In this document: positions 11,835-23,795 of the stretch, one piece after another
How the letters are laid out: every line of letters starts with the position of its first letter
Position numbering within the stretch: the first letter of the stretch is position 1
NCBI RefSeq assembly: GCF_902459465.1
Contig: NC_047071.1
Location: forward strand, 12,978,385-13,042,384
DNA length: 64,000 nucleotides
Source of the DNA: Asterias rubens
Taxonomy: Eukaryota; Echinodermata; Asteroidea; Forcipulatida; Asteriidae
Direction: 5' to 3'
Position numbers and translations under genes: made by a program
Notes under the pieces: generated by a model
Databases searched by the model: none
What the model saw: the letters and a program-made list of their open reading frames with translations, nothing else
What the model was told of the DNA's origin: nothing

Positions 11835-12071
11835 CAGGGCCTAATTTCATGGAGCTGCTTAAGCAAAGAAATGCTTAGGCCATCTCAGCAAGAAAATTAA
11901 TGATAGCTTATATACACATGTTACTGGCCAAAAATGTCATGCCATAAACGTTGATTGTGACTGTATGTAGCTATTTTTTACTCAGCATAGTGGAGTCTTG
12001 GCCGGTATCTAATATTTTTTACTAAGCAAGAATTTGTTTTGCCTTCAGCAGCTCCATGAAATTGGGCCCTG
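11835..12071. mobile_element. fold-back MITE family D
   Basis: Left end CAGGGCCTAATTTCATGGAG, right end its inverse CTCCATGAAATTGGGCCCTG. A second copy lies at 62580-62826. Confidence 0.7.
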
Positions 12072-12616
12072 ATATTATCTGCTGCCACCTAGCGTCCCAA
12101 TCAATCTAATCACAATTTGTTAGACAGAAAGTAAAAGAAAAAACAAAACAAAAACATTTTATTTGCGAGCTAAGAATCCGTTGGCATCCTGAAAAATCAT
12201 CTGAATTTAAAACCCCAGAGTGAAAACAACCATTAAAAATGGAGGGTATTACTCAAACCATTAATCATACAAACTAACATCGTAAAGATCACTAGTAGAG
12301 AGCTCGATATTTGAAAACATTGCTAGAAACGATCTGTGTCCGAAAAGGCTTCACTGTAGCTAAAAAATACAAAAATAATATTTTGTGCGCAACAAGGTTT
12401 TGTCTTCAATCATATGTTTTGTCTTCAATCATATTTTTTGTAGATCCAATGACCATTAATTTTTTATCCCAATCGAATTATACACAAACTTTTGGACATA
12501 AGGGGTTCGTGCATACAAAACGAATAAATGAAACGAATCTGAATGAAAAACTAAACAATTAAAAATAACCCCTAGTTTGAGTGGATCGGGAAAAATGCGT
12601 GAAATTAAATGAGTGT

Positions 12617-12890
12617 TAAAGACAGTTATCAAAGACCAGTCTTCTCACTTGCTGTATCTCACTATGCATCTGCGAAAATTTGAGCTCAATTGGTCGTCAA
12701 AGTTGCAAACTAACTATGAAAGAAAAAACACCCTTGTCACAAGCAGTTGTGTGCTTTCAGATGCTTGATTTTGAGACCTCAAAATCTAATTCTGAGGGCC
12801 TGGAAATCAAATTCGTGGAAAATTACTTCTTTTTCGAACACTATGATTATACGTCACTTCAGAGGGAGCCGTTTCTCACAATGTTTTATA
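12617..12890 (-). mobile_element. MITE family A, truncated by another element
   Basis: Inverse-orientation copy recognisable from CAAAGACCAGTCTTCTCACT to GAGGGAGCCGTTTCTCACAA. It stops exactly where the TTATATAAC element begins. Its 72-codon open frame is not a gene. Confidence 0.75.
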
Positions 12891-13431
12891 TTATATAACT
12901 GACATACAAATCCTTGTCATTTGATTGGTGGAATTTACTTCACGTGACATTCACTATTACTCCCATCCGCGCCGGCGATCAAAAAGACCTATTCGCCCAT
13001 GGGGAATAGCATTTCCCATTCAACAGTTAGGATCATCCTTGTTCCCAATGTTTTTTTTAGCAGTACAGCGCCGCCGCGCCGCTGCTAAAACAACGGAGCA
13101 CCTGTGCAAAAGGTTGTGATCCGATTGCTATTAAATTTGTGCATTGTTGCCGCTACGCGGCGCTATATGATTTTTGGTTGTCAAACAAACAGAATTTTTC
13201 TTAATGTTATACTTTCAAAATACATCAAATAACAAGGATCTATAATGTCAGTTATATAAAACAAATATTGAGTGCTTTGGCGTTAATTCGTGGAATGGAA
13301 GGTATATTATCGCTCGGTAAAATTTTGACTGTTTCATTTCACTCGGCTTCGCCTCGTGAAACGGAACAGTCCACATTTTACCTTGCGATAATATTCCTCC
13401 CATTCCACTCTGAGCCACTCAATATTTGTAT
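12891..13431 (+). mobile_element. composite element: TTATATAAC TIR body plus hairpin
   Basis: A body with termini TTATATAACTGACA (12891) and TGTCAGTTATATAA (13246-13259) is directly followed by a hairpin (13260-13431) with arms ACAAATATTGAGTG and inverse and loop CTCGGCTTCGCCTCG. The same two-part arrangement recurs inverted at 42569-43093. Confidence 0.7.
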
Positions 13432-13495
13432 ACTATAAACCTCTACCCATTAGTTCTTTACCAAGTAAGGTTTTATGCCAATAAATATTTTGCCT

Positions 13496-13876
13496 TTAAA
13501 GGGAATGTACACGTTTGGTAATTAATCAAAACAATTGTTAACTTAAAAACCGACTTGGTATAACGACTATTGGAGAGCTGCTGATAATATAAAATATTGT
13601 GTAGAACGACTCCCTCGGAAGTAACGTAGTTTTTGAGAAAGAGGTAATTTCCCACTAAAACAACAAAAGAGTTCTAGCTAGAAGTCTTTTATTCCTATCT
13701 GAAAGCACACAAATTCACCCATTAAGGGTGTTGTTTCTCTCATCATTTTCTCGCAACTTCGATGACCAATTGGGCTCAAATTTTCACAGGCTTGTTATTT
13801 TATGCTTATGTTGGGATACACCAAGTGAGAAGACTGGTCTTTGACAATTATTACCAAACGTGTCCAGTGCCTTTGA
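13496..13876 (+). mobile_element. MITE family A, full copy
   Basis: TTAA-AGGGAATGTACACG to GTGTCCAGTGCC; the right TTAA has decayed to TTGA. It supplies an AATAAA on the minus strand downstream of the 639-aa gene. Confidence 0.8.
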
Positions 13877-13885
13877 AGGCAAACA

Positions 13886-14002
13886 TCTGAAAGCAGACAA
13901 CCTGGTGTGACAAGGGTGTTTTTTCATGCAGATGTTGAGATACACCTAGTGAGAAGACTGGTCGTTGACAAATTATTATTACCAACAGTGTCGAATGTCT
14001 TT
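13886..14002 (+). mobile_element. MITE family A, right-end fragment
   Basis: Carries CATCTGAAAGCAGACAAC and GAGAAGACTGGTCGTTGACA directly after the previous copy. Confidence 0.65.
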
Positions 14003-14039
14003 TTGTCAATATAAACTCACTATAAACAAAACAAACTCG

Positions 14040-15959
14040 TCATGTATCTGAGATGATAATGCTCGGAATTCGCTCAAATAGGATTTTGATTTCTCGAGTG
14101 GTCTCTACCGACTCCCTGGGTGGCAGCTCGACCGTGTGGAGCAAGGAGTACGACTCGGGATTTGATTGACTCCCAGGCAGGGTGTCCGCCTGACTCACGC
14201 TACCGCCAGGGGGACCCACAATGTCCCCAGCGGTACTGTTCGTGCCTTCTATCATTTCATGAGGTCTTAGTAGCGGTCTTTCGTCAACACGTACAGTTTT
14301 TGAGGTGGAGTTGTCAGGACTAGTTTCATTGGAGATATCTTTGGGGGCATTTGAGGATGAGTTTGCACTTTCGATGTCGCCTTGGGTTTGTAACGAGTTG
14401 AGGTTCGCAGCAGTTTCAGTTCCAGATTCTGTTTCAGGGGATAGGTCAGCCGATTGTGCGGTAACCCAGCTATTAGTTCGCTGTATCCTTTCCTCGTTCC
14501 CGTCGTATAGAATCTCACTGTCTACCACTTCATTTAGATTCAGGTTACTTGGGTGTTCAGAAGCAGACGCTGCAACACCTTGCTCTCCTTCAGTCGGCTC
14601 GCCGTGTTCCGTCGTGGTGTCTCCCTCTTCGAGCTCGGAGCCATCAATACTCTGCTGTGAGATGCTTTCACTCCCAGTTCGCACAGCGCCCTCTATGCTG
14701 ACCTTTCCGACCTCGATCTCTCCCTTCTCTTCCGGGAGGACAAAACGAACTTTTCGTTTCTTCTTGCTGACCATCTGACGCTGGAGTTTCTTCCTCTTTT
14801 CCAGTAACGCCTGGAATTCCTCCTTTCGGCGTCTGTTGATTGCTGCGGGTGTGTCCCAAGAGTTGAGCCTCTCATCTCCAGGTTTTACCGTCAGTCTCTC
14901 GAAGGAGATGTCTAAGTTTTCCGGGACGTAGATCTCACCCTCTGTTGTTCGACGGTTGTATATCGGTTTGAGTTTGCCTCCCGGTAGCCGTTGGGGTATG
15001 TGTTTCTGGAACTCGTCTTGGACTAGCTCGGAGTACACGAATTGCTTCCGGACCGGGTGGCGCTTCGCAACCTCTTGCTCCCGCTTCCGGGTGAAGGCGT
15101 TGCTCCGCACGGAGCGTCTCCGCGGGTTCGACTTTGACTGCGAGTTCCTCTTGCGTGTCTTAGCCTGGATTGCCTCCATCTCTTTCCTCTTCTTTTCCGC
15201 TTCAGCATTATTGCGATTCCTCTTCGGTTTGCTTTTGCGAATTCCAGGAGTCCATGGTTTCAGGTACGCAGGGAGAAACTCAGGGAGTAAATGACTATCG
15301 AGATAAGAGTCGACACCAACGTTCGGGTAGGGACCAATCTCAACAATGTTTGATTCATCACCACTTGGGTCATCCGTATCACTTGAGTAACTATCGGTGA
15401 GGTATTCCCCCTCCTCCTCGTCTGTATCGTGTAGTATCCGAGGTCTGTGTTTATGACGATGTCCCAAGATGGGCAGGGACACCGTCCGCATCCGAAGCTC
15501 ATCCGAGATGAAGTCTCGACTCGGTAATATCTCAAGGGACCGAGACGACAGAGCAGAGTGTTCGCTGGAGGTGTTTCGAGCGGCTCGCATGAAGCTCTGG
15601 TCATCTATGAGACGGGGCAGCAAGGCTAGACTGTGCCGTGGCTGGAGCCCGGTATCCGTTCGTGTGATCGAAGAAAATTGCGATGAGCTTCGTCTCGACC
15701 GAGTCTGCGGTGATTCGGGGACACTACTATCACTTATAGTGCTGGACTGTCCACTGCTTTCAGTCCTCGGAACTGAAAGGACACTCTCGCCACCAGACGG
15801 TCTCTGGACCGCTGCTGCGATTGAGTTTCCACCTCCTTTGCGGTTTGTTGAGTGACCTCGGCCGGAGGTCGAGTTGTCTCGCAGCGAGATCGAGCGATGC
15901 TGACTAATTGCCGGGAGAATTTGACGATCGTTCGGCATCATGAAGGTGGCAACAGACAT
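14040..15959 (-). CDS. unrecognised 639-aa disordered basic/acidic protein
   Basis: A single uninterrupted frame. The longest frame starts with TTG at 15974, so I use the first ATG at 15959; an in-frame TAA sits at 15993-15995. Residues 1-175 are Ser/Thr/Arg-rich and look disordered. Residues 179-203 are acidic (repeated D/E with S/T). A denser core follows: LLPEFLPAYLKPW (about 224-236), a long Lys/Arg region with NLS-like clusters (241-305), FVYSELVQDEFQKHIPQRLP (307-326), and a basic helix ending KKKRKVRF (about 399-406). The C-terminal third is Ser/Thr/Glu-rich. I recognise no family. Length and sustained composition argue for a real gene, while the core looks foldable and could be conserved. 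An upstream splice, or being part of a larger gene, is possible. A MITE-borne AATAAA on this strand lies at 13688-13693. Confidence 0.7.
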   Translation of the reverse strand: MSVATFMMPNDRQILPAISQHRSISLRDNSTSGRGHSTNRKGGGNSIAAAVQRPSGGESVLSVPRTESSGQSSTISDSSVPESPQTRSRRSSSQFSSITRTDTGLQPRHSLALLPRLIDDQSFMRAARNTSSEHSALSSRSLEILPSRDFISDELRMRTVSLPILGHRHKHRPRILHDTDEEEGEYLTDSYSSDTDDPSGDESNIVEIGPYPNVGVDSYLDSHLLPEFLPAYLKPWTPGIRKSKPKRNRNNAEAEKKRKEMEAIQAKTRKRNSQSKSNPRRRSVRSNAFTRKREQEVAKRHPVRKQFVYSELVQDEFQKHIPQRLPGGKLKPIYNRRTTEGEIYVPENLDISFERLTVKPGDERLNSWDTPAAINRRRKEEFQALLEKRKKLQRQMVSKKKRKVRFVLPEEKGEIEVGKVSIEGAVRTGSESISQQSIDGSELEEGDTTTEHGEPTEGEQGVAASASEHPSNLNLNEVVDSEILYDGNEERIQRTNSWVTAQSADLSPETESGTETAANLNSLQTQGDIESANSSSNAPKDISNETSPDNSTSKTVRVDERPLLRPHEMIEGTNSTAGDIVGPPGGSVSQADTLPGSQSNPESYSLLHTVELPPRESVETTREIKILFERIPSIIISDT

Positions 15960-16463
15960 GACGAGGTACCACAAGAGAAGTCTACACAGAGTTTACCTCG
16001 TCCTTATCCTTTCTCCGCCAGGTTCAATTTTAATTTTAGCTCACTCACTGTTGCAATGTAATCAATGAAGGGCAGTTATGTTGAGCAGTTGAAGAGAAAC
16101 AACTCAGCTTGGATCACTCTCACGAGGTTCTGTCTCCCATTTTTACGAAACCGCTTATCTCTGGACCTTCCATGGTTGAACCACAGTTTCTCTATGGTTG
16201 AACCAACAAGAAACACCAGCAGTGGGCTCACTGGGTGTTACAGCAACGTTCCTTATACGAGGGAAGATCCCCTTCCTTGGTCCTGACTGATGCCGTCACT
16301 CATCACTTCGTGGAAACTCATCAATGCTTGTCCGTACCTGTGGTAAACAAATCAAGAGTAAAGAAAACAATAAATATACTTATAGAAGATATTAAAAAAA
16401 ACTGTGCCGACGTGTCTTAATGGCAATTTATAAGCGTACACATGCATCGACACATGGTGAGAG

Positions 16464-16718
16464 TTAAATGCACTGGACACATTTGGTACCTGTCAAAGAC
16501 CAGTCACCTGGTAAATTCCAACATATTAAAAACAACAAATCTGTCAAAACCTGGACTCAATTAGTCATCGAAGTTGCAACATAAGATTGAAAGAAACACC
16601 ATTGTTGCATGAGGTTTTTGTGTTTTTAGATGCCTAATAAAAAGGCTTCAGGCCTGCCTGAAGACTAGTATTAATGTTTGAGTGAGAAATCATCTCTTTC
16701 TAAAAAAAACTACCTTTC
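16464..16718 (-). mobile_element. MITE family A, partial copy
   Basis: TTAA-ATGCACTGGACAC to the CTCTTTCT region, with an AAGGCTTCAGGCCTG centre. Confidence 0.65.
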
Positions 16719-17659
16719 TCTGCACAGATACCTTAAGGCATTCATGTTAAAGTTTCATCATGTTTCATCGCAGGAACCAGACATGAGGCACATGACAATA
16801 AATGAACCGACACTGTCCCAAAACAAAATGCAGTGTGATAAGCCAACCCGAACACCCTGCAGGAACCAACAGTTGACAACAATCATCACCATCAGCAACG
16901 ACGCGTAAGTGATGTTTGTTTTCTCCTTCCTCCGTCTCTTTTGAAATTGACTCCATTAAAATATTTACAATACAAATGTATAGTCTGAGCAAATGTATCT
17001 AGTAATCGCTACCCGAGTGTAAAATGTGTTGTGTGTTTACCCACACACAGCCAGCTATAGAAGTCACATCCGCCATAGCAGGCCTAATATGAATAAAAAC
17101 ATGTTTAGTGTCCCCGCCCAGCCGCCTATTTTTTGTTCTCCTTTTTTCCTTTTTCTTTTTACGAAAAAAAAGAAAGAAATATAAAATTATTTTAACGCGA
17201 AAATAAAAAGAAACAGAAAAGCCCAGCCGTTTGTATATAGTGGGCCCGGGCGGACACTAAACATGAACAAAGGGCCCTCGAGCCTCCTTCCTTTTTTTTC
17301 CTTTTTGTTTTCTAAAGGGACGACGCTAAACATGTTTTTATTTATTTATTTGGCCTTATGACTGCTGGGAGTATTGACAATGAGAACTGTGGCCTGAAAG
17401 ACCCAGTTATAATAATTATTTACTCGGTGGCTATTCAAGTTGTTTGGCAACGGTGTCTGATATCAATACTGCTGCCGGGTAAGAATAACAAATAAACAAA
17501 CCACTTTTATATCGAGAAATCATTATTACATTATACGCATGTGATGACCGATCGGGTACAGAATCTGCCAACGGGGATGGGATGTCAGATGACAGTTCGA
17601 ATCGCAGGGTTTGTGAAATTTGTGGCCCAATTATTGTTTTTATAGGCATTTTTTGTGTA

Positions 17660-17822
17660 ATTTTCAAAGAACAGTATTCTCACTTGGTGTATCCCTGGGG
17701 TAACCAACCTGCTCAATTGGTCATCGAAGTTGCGAGAAAAAAGAAGCAAACCAAATCCTCTTGTTCCAAACAATTTTATGTTTTCAGAAACATAAGGGAG
17801 GCTTCATGCTAAAGCCTTTCTT
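17660..17822 (-). mobile_element. MITE family A, fragment
   Basis: Contains TTCTCACTTGGTGTATCCC and CTCAATTGGTCATCGAAGTT of the family. Confidence 0.55.
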
Positions 17823-18533
17823 ATATTGACATTTATGTGCAAAGTTATGTCTTTCTGTAAAATAATGTGCTGCAAAGGGGGACGTTTCTAACCGTGTTGT
17901 CAACATGTAATGCATCAATAGCTCTCCAGGCTGAGTGTTTTCAAGTAAGTTATGTTCATTAACTTCTTGAGTAAGTCCTTAAAATACAGTAGCTTATGAA
18001 ATTAAAAACAAAACATTATCGGCTATGGTTTAAACTTAACTCGTTATTTTGAAGGGGGAAAAATATAACAACATACAAACAGTATTGTATACAATAGACC
18101 ATGAACTATTATTTTTTGCTCATGATTCCCACAATATTCCGAGTAGTGTCAAGACTCTTTAATGAACAATCCGGAACTACCCCGAGCTTATTCATTTCAT
18201 TGTCACCCGTCACTGCATTTGGGTCTAAACATGGACGACGGTAAAGAGCAAACCATAGAGCAAACCATGACCAAACACTTGAAATATCTCAGTAATTAAA
18301 CCGTCAATCAGCCCGGCTAAAAAGTCGATGAAGTCAACAGAACACCGTACCATTAATGGGTTGAATTGGAGAGCGTGGTCCAAAGTCGTCAAGCGATCAA
18401 TAACGTTGGCATTCAAACCCTGACAGAAAAAGCTCATCTCTAATGTTTGTTTTCGCCGAGGTGTTAATTACATTACGATCTCGCTTCAACCATAATGTTC
18501 CCTGCTCTGTGCTTGGAAAAAAAAACACGCCAC

Positions 18534-18574
18534 ACACCGGGGTCGACCCAGGGAAGCTAAACGAACGCACCCTA
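18534..18574. mobile_element. MITE family G, solo end
   Basis: Carries GACCCAGGGAAGCTAAACGA followed by ACGCACCC, identical to the right end of 37722-37973. The other end is not found nearby. Confidence 0.5.
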
Positions 18575-19079
18575 TGATATTGGCGACTTGGTACGGATGC
18601 TATTTTTGTGTAAACCGTAGCTCCAAATTAAGAATTGGCGTACGAGGACTGGCTCCCTAGAACTGACAATGTATAACAGGCATAATTGACGATAATACTG
18701 TGAGAATGAGACTATTAATACAAGCGTATTTGTTGCACGGCACTTGGTTGGTTCTCGACCAATCAAACTTCACAATATGTTACAAACAATCAAACATGTT
18801 TACCACTATTTTTTTTCTTTCTCAAACACGTCAACATTTATTGGTAGGACTTTATATTCAGAATCTCCGCGTTCTATCTACAACTGTACTACATGTACTT
18901 TGTTTCTTGCTGCATTACTGGCATCCCTTATTAGTGATTTTTTACTCATTTTGTTATTGAATGATTAAGTTGTGTATAATAGTTGGTTATATTTCATTGA
19001 CAAATCCAATTGAACATTAGCGCCAATAACATCAGGCTGAACAGTAAGGTATATACGGATTGAAACCAACCCGCATGCA

Positions 19080-19170
19080 AGGATCCAGTCTGTCTGAAAA
19101 GGGATTCGAACCAGGGTCAATAGAGGTGAACAAAGGTTGTTGAACAAGAAACCACTGAGCCAACCTGATC
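19080..19170 (-). mobile_element. tRNA-like SINE head
   Basis: On the minus strand, A box TTGGCTCAGTGG and B box GGTTCGAATCCC are about 45 bp apart. Flanks do not form an acceptor stem, so it is a tRNA-derived repeat rather than a tRNA gene. Confidence 0.45.
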
Positions 19171-21269
19171 CATATACTGAAGGAAAGCACGTTTTGGAAG
19201 AAAACCGCTTTATAGTGAAAATATCATGTATGCGAAGATTTGAGTTAAAAGTTAGTTTATCTTGCGTTGTAAGAACAAACAAAAACAAAATTCGGGAAAA
19301 AAACTTGGTGCGACTTGCACAGCTGGTTCAAGCGAAAGTCAATTTCCGAAAAGCCGCCATTGATCGACGCCGCTGATCCACCGCAAGCTCTTTCAGGAAA
19401 TAACACATTTCTTAACACTCAGAGATACGACTGGAACTTGTAATGCATCACCCTTCCGAACATAACAATAATTATTGTCATCGTCCCACTATACCTGTGA
19501 ATTTTTTTCTCTCGATGACTTGAGAGAGCATTATTAGTTTTTCTGTCAATTTTATCTTTCTATTTATCTGTCAATCTATTTTTAAAGAATAGAAAAACAT
19601 ATATAAGAAGAGATAAAGGGATCGCCACAGTTGTTTACATTGCTATTAAATTAAAATTATGTGATAAACCAATGCGTTGGCGTCACATGCAGGTTTTGTC
19701 TGAAGGACAAACAAAATAATTCGATTATGTTGCTTGTCGTTGAGCGCATTCTGTGTGCAAAACATTGGTAAGAGTACAAACATAACCTTTCACAGATTCA
19801 CAATATGAGTATTATTTTCACTTACATTTGTAGTAATATGGAATTGGTGGGGAAACTTCCTGGTGAAGTTTTTGTTTTTGCTTGGAATGCTATATTTTTG
19901 ATTTATTTTTTTAATTGGTAAAAACCAAGAGCAAAACAAATTTTTGAAAACGGTGAAGTATGCTATTTATTATACGATATGGTTTTCTCAATTTTTGTGT
20001 TTGTGACTCCGATGGCCGACTGAACTTTATACCCTATCATCGGTTTGTACCCCCTGCTTTGGGACGTAACTCATGATGGGTTAGTTGTTTAAGTGTGCAC
20101 CCATTTATCCCACGGAAGCTTGCACTTTATTTCGAAACGATGGGCGCAGAGGTTAACATTCCCAAAAAGTTTGAGTGGGTTTTATTTCCTGTGATTTTGC
20201 TCGGTAGTATAAAAAGGGATAACATGCAATGTTGTTGTGTCTTCATTTTTGTTTACATGTCGATCAAGGACCCTCTGTAAAAGCCTTCGCAGTCCTCGTC
20301 CAAATTTAATCTTTTAATCTTCTAGTCTTTTTAATCCTTATCCTTTTCACGTTCTTAATACGTAAATGGTGCACCCCATAAACACACTCCCAAAATGCTA
20401 ACAATTTTAAGAAAATAGTTTATACGAAACATTCTTTTGAGTCTCGAGCTTTTCTCGAGTGAAGGGAGAATTACTCAATGACTCTTGATCTGTTATAATC
20501 TCCACCTATGATATTGGGATACCAGTCACCGTCGTATGTTCTCGAAAAAACACCCCGGTGTAATTTTCAAAACGTCCGAGCATCAATCTTGGAAAATGTC
20601 CACACCCTCTCTCGGTAAAATAGGCCTCTTATTTTCATTCCAGGACATATCATCCAAACTGCTTTAACTTGGACCAACAACCCCCAGGGCTAATTGGGTA
20701 ACGGTTTAAAACTAGTCCATGTTCTTTAAACTATGCATCTCAAATTTGCCTACAAAATAGGACGAGGCAGACGCTCCGTTGTTTTCCCGTTTTGGTGGGG
20801 TGTTTTCTATATCTCCACCCATGAGTCCTCGGTACAAACTTAATCTTTCGTAAGCTTTATCCTTTTGAAAGTCCTTGACTTTAATCCGCTCAAAACGAAC
20901 GGGAAAGAATATTAAACGGTGGCTGGAGGTAGGGTAGGTAACCCCTGGTACGGATTGAAGCTAGGGGGATTTTCCAGCATTTTCATTCTTAGGCAAATAG
21001 AGTACAAAGAGGATCATAGTTTGGGTAAATATGGTAGTGGACGGTTGCTAATGAGATCTGACAAACCTTGAAACAGAGTCTTTTGTAGAGGTGAATCATT
21101 GAAGATTTATTGCATAGCACATGTACCATGATATATTTTTTTTCCAGAGTATTTAGTGTTCGATGAGCGTGCCTTTTTGGACTCTTTCTATGTGCTGTGT
21201 GCACTTTAGTGCAATACACAACCGGTAAGGCCGCAAGGGCTTGTTATACCTATAGGATGTCATACAGCT

Positions 21270-21500
21270 ACCTGTAAGAAGGTACGAAGTGTCGTGTAAG
21301 AAGATACGAAGTGTTGTAAGAATGTACGACATTTCGTGTAAGAAGGTACGAAGTGTTTGTAAGAAGGTACGAATTGTCTTGTAAGAATGTACGAAATGTC
21401 GTGTAGGAATGTACAAAGTGTCTGGTAAGAATGCACGAAGTGGCCAAATTTACTTGGTACGAAGTGTCCAGGTCACAACGTGGCAGGCACAAAGTGTCCC
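21270..21500 (+). repeat. minisatellite, about 20-22 bp unit
   Basis: Roughly eight to ten degenerate units of TGTAAGAAGGTACGAAGTGT. It reads as open frame on both strands for compositional reasons. Confidence 0.85.
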
Positions 21501-22192
21501 GACACCGACAGTAAAACAACTCCGTGAAAAGGTGGTCGCGTTTTTGAGACTCCCCGATAGTCCGTAGCGGTTACTAAATTATCCTTGAAGAAACACCCGA
21601 AATGATTGAGTTCACAATCTAAGAAACGTATTTGAAGCGAAACATTTCTCGGATTCAAATTTTTGGGGAAACAAACTGATATTTTAGTCTTCGACCATCA
21701 CATTTCTTCGAAGTGAACAGATTTTGAAAATAAATGCTTTGTTCTATCAGAAGCTACTGTACATCTAACCAGGTAAGTTTGTACTTTAATTGCCATTTGT
21801 TTTAAGAGTGATTACACAAACGTAAATATATTTCCATAAAAAATGGAGTTTCAAAAAAATAATATATGCTTAACTGTTGAGTATGCATGTACTTCAGCTA
21901 GCCCCAAACAGGTTTTCCCAAAATGTAATTTCATGAGCACACAGTGTACTCAGTTACAGCACAATCAAATAAATACCCGGATAATGTTTCGTATCCACTT
22001 GAACTTAGGTCATCTGTCCTTTTATCTTTCGCCGCAAACTATTAAATAACTTTTTCGTTCACGAAAGTTTAAAGTCCGTTTTTGAGCTCAAATTGACTTG
22101 CCCCTCTGGCGTCGTTTTACTTTGAAAAAGGAACTGGGGTAATGGGTTGCAGATTGGGGTTGAAAGCCTTTGGTGAATAAGTTAAACAGCTT

Positions 22193-22573
22193 TTAAAGGC
22201 ATTGGATACCTTCATGGTAATGTAAAAGACTATAGTATTTCTACTTAATTTATCCCACCATATGCATACAATTACAAACAGTGTGAAAATGTTAACACAA
22301 TTGGTCATCAAAGTTGCAAGAAAATAATGAAAGAAACAACACCATTGTGTCACAAATTCGGGTGTTTCAGATGCCTAACAATGTTTCAGCTAAAGTCTAT
22401 TATTAATGATTTAAATGAGAATCTACATCTTTTTTAAAAACTATGTTTCTTTAGAGAGAGTCGTTCCTCACAAAGTTTTATACTATCAACAGCTCTCCAT
22501 TTCTCATTACCAAGTTAGTCTTGATGCTAACAACTTTTAGTAGTAGCCAATAGTGTCCATGCAGTGCCTTTAA
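22193..22573 (-). mobile_element. MITE family A, full copy
   Basis: TTAA at both ends, AGGCATTGGATAC left and CAGTGCCT right, in the inverse orientation. Confidence 0.8.
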
Positions 22574-22944
22574 AGCAAAGTTTTGACAGACCACTTTTGG
22601 ATCCGTAAACACAATCCACTGTTGTCAGATTGAAGTAAGCTTCCACTCCTGATGAAACGAACTTTTGATAGACTCTTACGGCTGGATTATTGATTAATGT
22701 TACCAGAATGATAGAAAAGGATTATTGGTTGTTTATCGGCTCACAAAAGGCATTCAGTCTAGGCATAATTCAATCCATGATGACGTCTGTATCTTGAGTG
22801 GTTTGTGGTAAGATACGTGATGAATGACAGCTATGTATATTCACATCGTATACCAATGTACATGTAGTAACGAAGCAGTGTAGTTTTATATAGGAAGGAT
22901 TATATTTTTACAACACGAATTGAATCTTAGAAATGCTTCAGACA

Positions 22945-23297
22945 TTAAAGGCAGTGGACACTATTTGTAATTACTCAAAATAATTATCAGCATAAAACCT
23001 TACTTGGTAACGAGTATTGGGGAGAGGTTGATAGTATTAAACATTGTGAGAAACGGCTCCCTCTGAAGTGACGTAGTTTTTGAGAAAAAAAGTAATGTTC
23101 CACGAATTTGATTTAAAATACCTCAAGTTTAGAACTGCGAGGTCTCGAAATCAAGCATCTGAAAGCACACAACTTCGTGTGACATGGGTGTTTTTTCTTT
23201 TATAGTTATCTCGCAACTCCGACGACCATATGTTGAGATACACCAAGTGAGAAGACTGGTCTTTGACAATATTACCAATAGTGTCCAGTGTCTTTAA
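22945..23297 (+). mobile_element. MITE family A, full copy
   Basis: TTAA-AGGCAGTGGACAC to GTGTCCAGTGTCT-TTAA. The centre carries the GAGGTCTCGAAATC motif. Confidence 0.82.
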
Positions 23298-23684
23298 TAT
23301 TTTTAGGTATCTGATTACACAATTCTATGCAACAAGAAGGTTCACCATTTTCCTGCACCATGACTAAACTAAATTAATTGACAAAAGTTGCCCCTCCATT
23401 ATCAGTATGCCTCTCCAAAAATGAGATCGGAAAACCGTACAAAAAACAACAACACTTCAATACAACAAACAAACAAGCTTTAATAAACAAACATAAACAC
23501 ATACACAACCAAAGAGACGAAATGTATACCAGTTCGATACATCATTACGTTAAACTCAATAAACTCAATCGCGACCACTGAATTTCGTGATGGATTTCAC
23601 TGGTTGGTTTTCATTGTTTGAATGAATTGAAAACTACGATTTCCTCTTTTGAAACAAACTATCACCACTTGTATGGTGCCGACA

Positions 23685-23795
23685 TTCTTGGTGCCGAGTG
23701 GGTGCCGAGTTTGTAAGGTGCCGAGTTTGCAAGGTGCCGAGTTTACAGGTGCCGAGTTTACAGGTGCCGAGTTTGGGAGGTGCCGAAGTGTCCGG
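23685..23795 (+). repeat. minisatellite GGTGCCGAGTTT, 15-17 bp unit
   Basis: Seven units of GGTGCCGAGTTT(G/AC)nA with small length changes. Confidence 0.88.

Larger units (their letters stand above)
16719..21270. other. intergenic, no supported gene
   Basis: Contains a family A fragment (about 17660-17822), a solo MITE G end (18534-18574) and a tRNA-like head (19080-19170). The rest is AT-rich sequence with purine/pyrimidine runs near 17.15-17.3 kb. None of the short frames resembles a protein family. Confidence 0.5.

Noticed and set aside
12680..12898. Recurring 60-80 codon frames with similar starts (also 35977-36258, 41919-42143, 44640-44948, 62093-62293)
   Set aside because: All lie inside MITE family A copies on either strand; similarity reflects the repeat, not a gene family.
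14305..15855. Several plus-strand and off-frame minus-strand frames of 60-157 codons
   Set aside because: Shadows of the 639-aa frame; their composition follows from its codons.
18225..18437. Minus-strand 70-codon hydrophobic frame
   Set aside because: No splice context, family resemblance or neighbouring exons.
21270..21500. Regularly spaced short repeat resembling a CRISPR array
   Set aside because: No unique spacers; it is a head-to-tail minisatellite in a eukaryotic genome.
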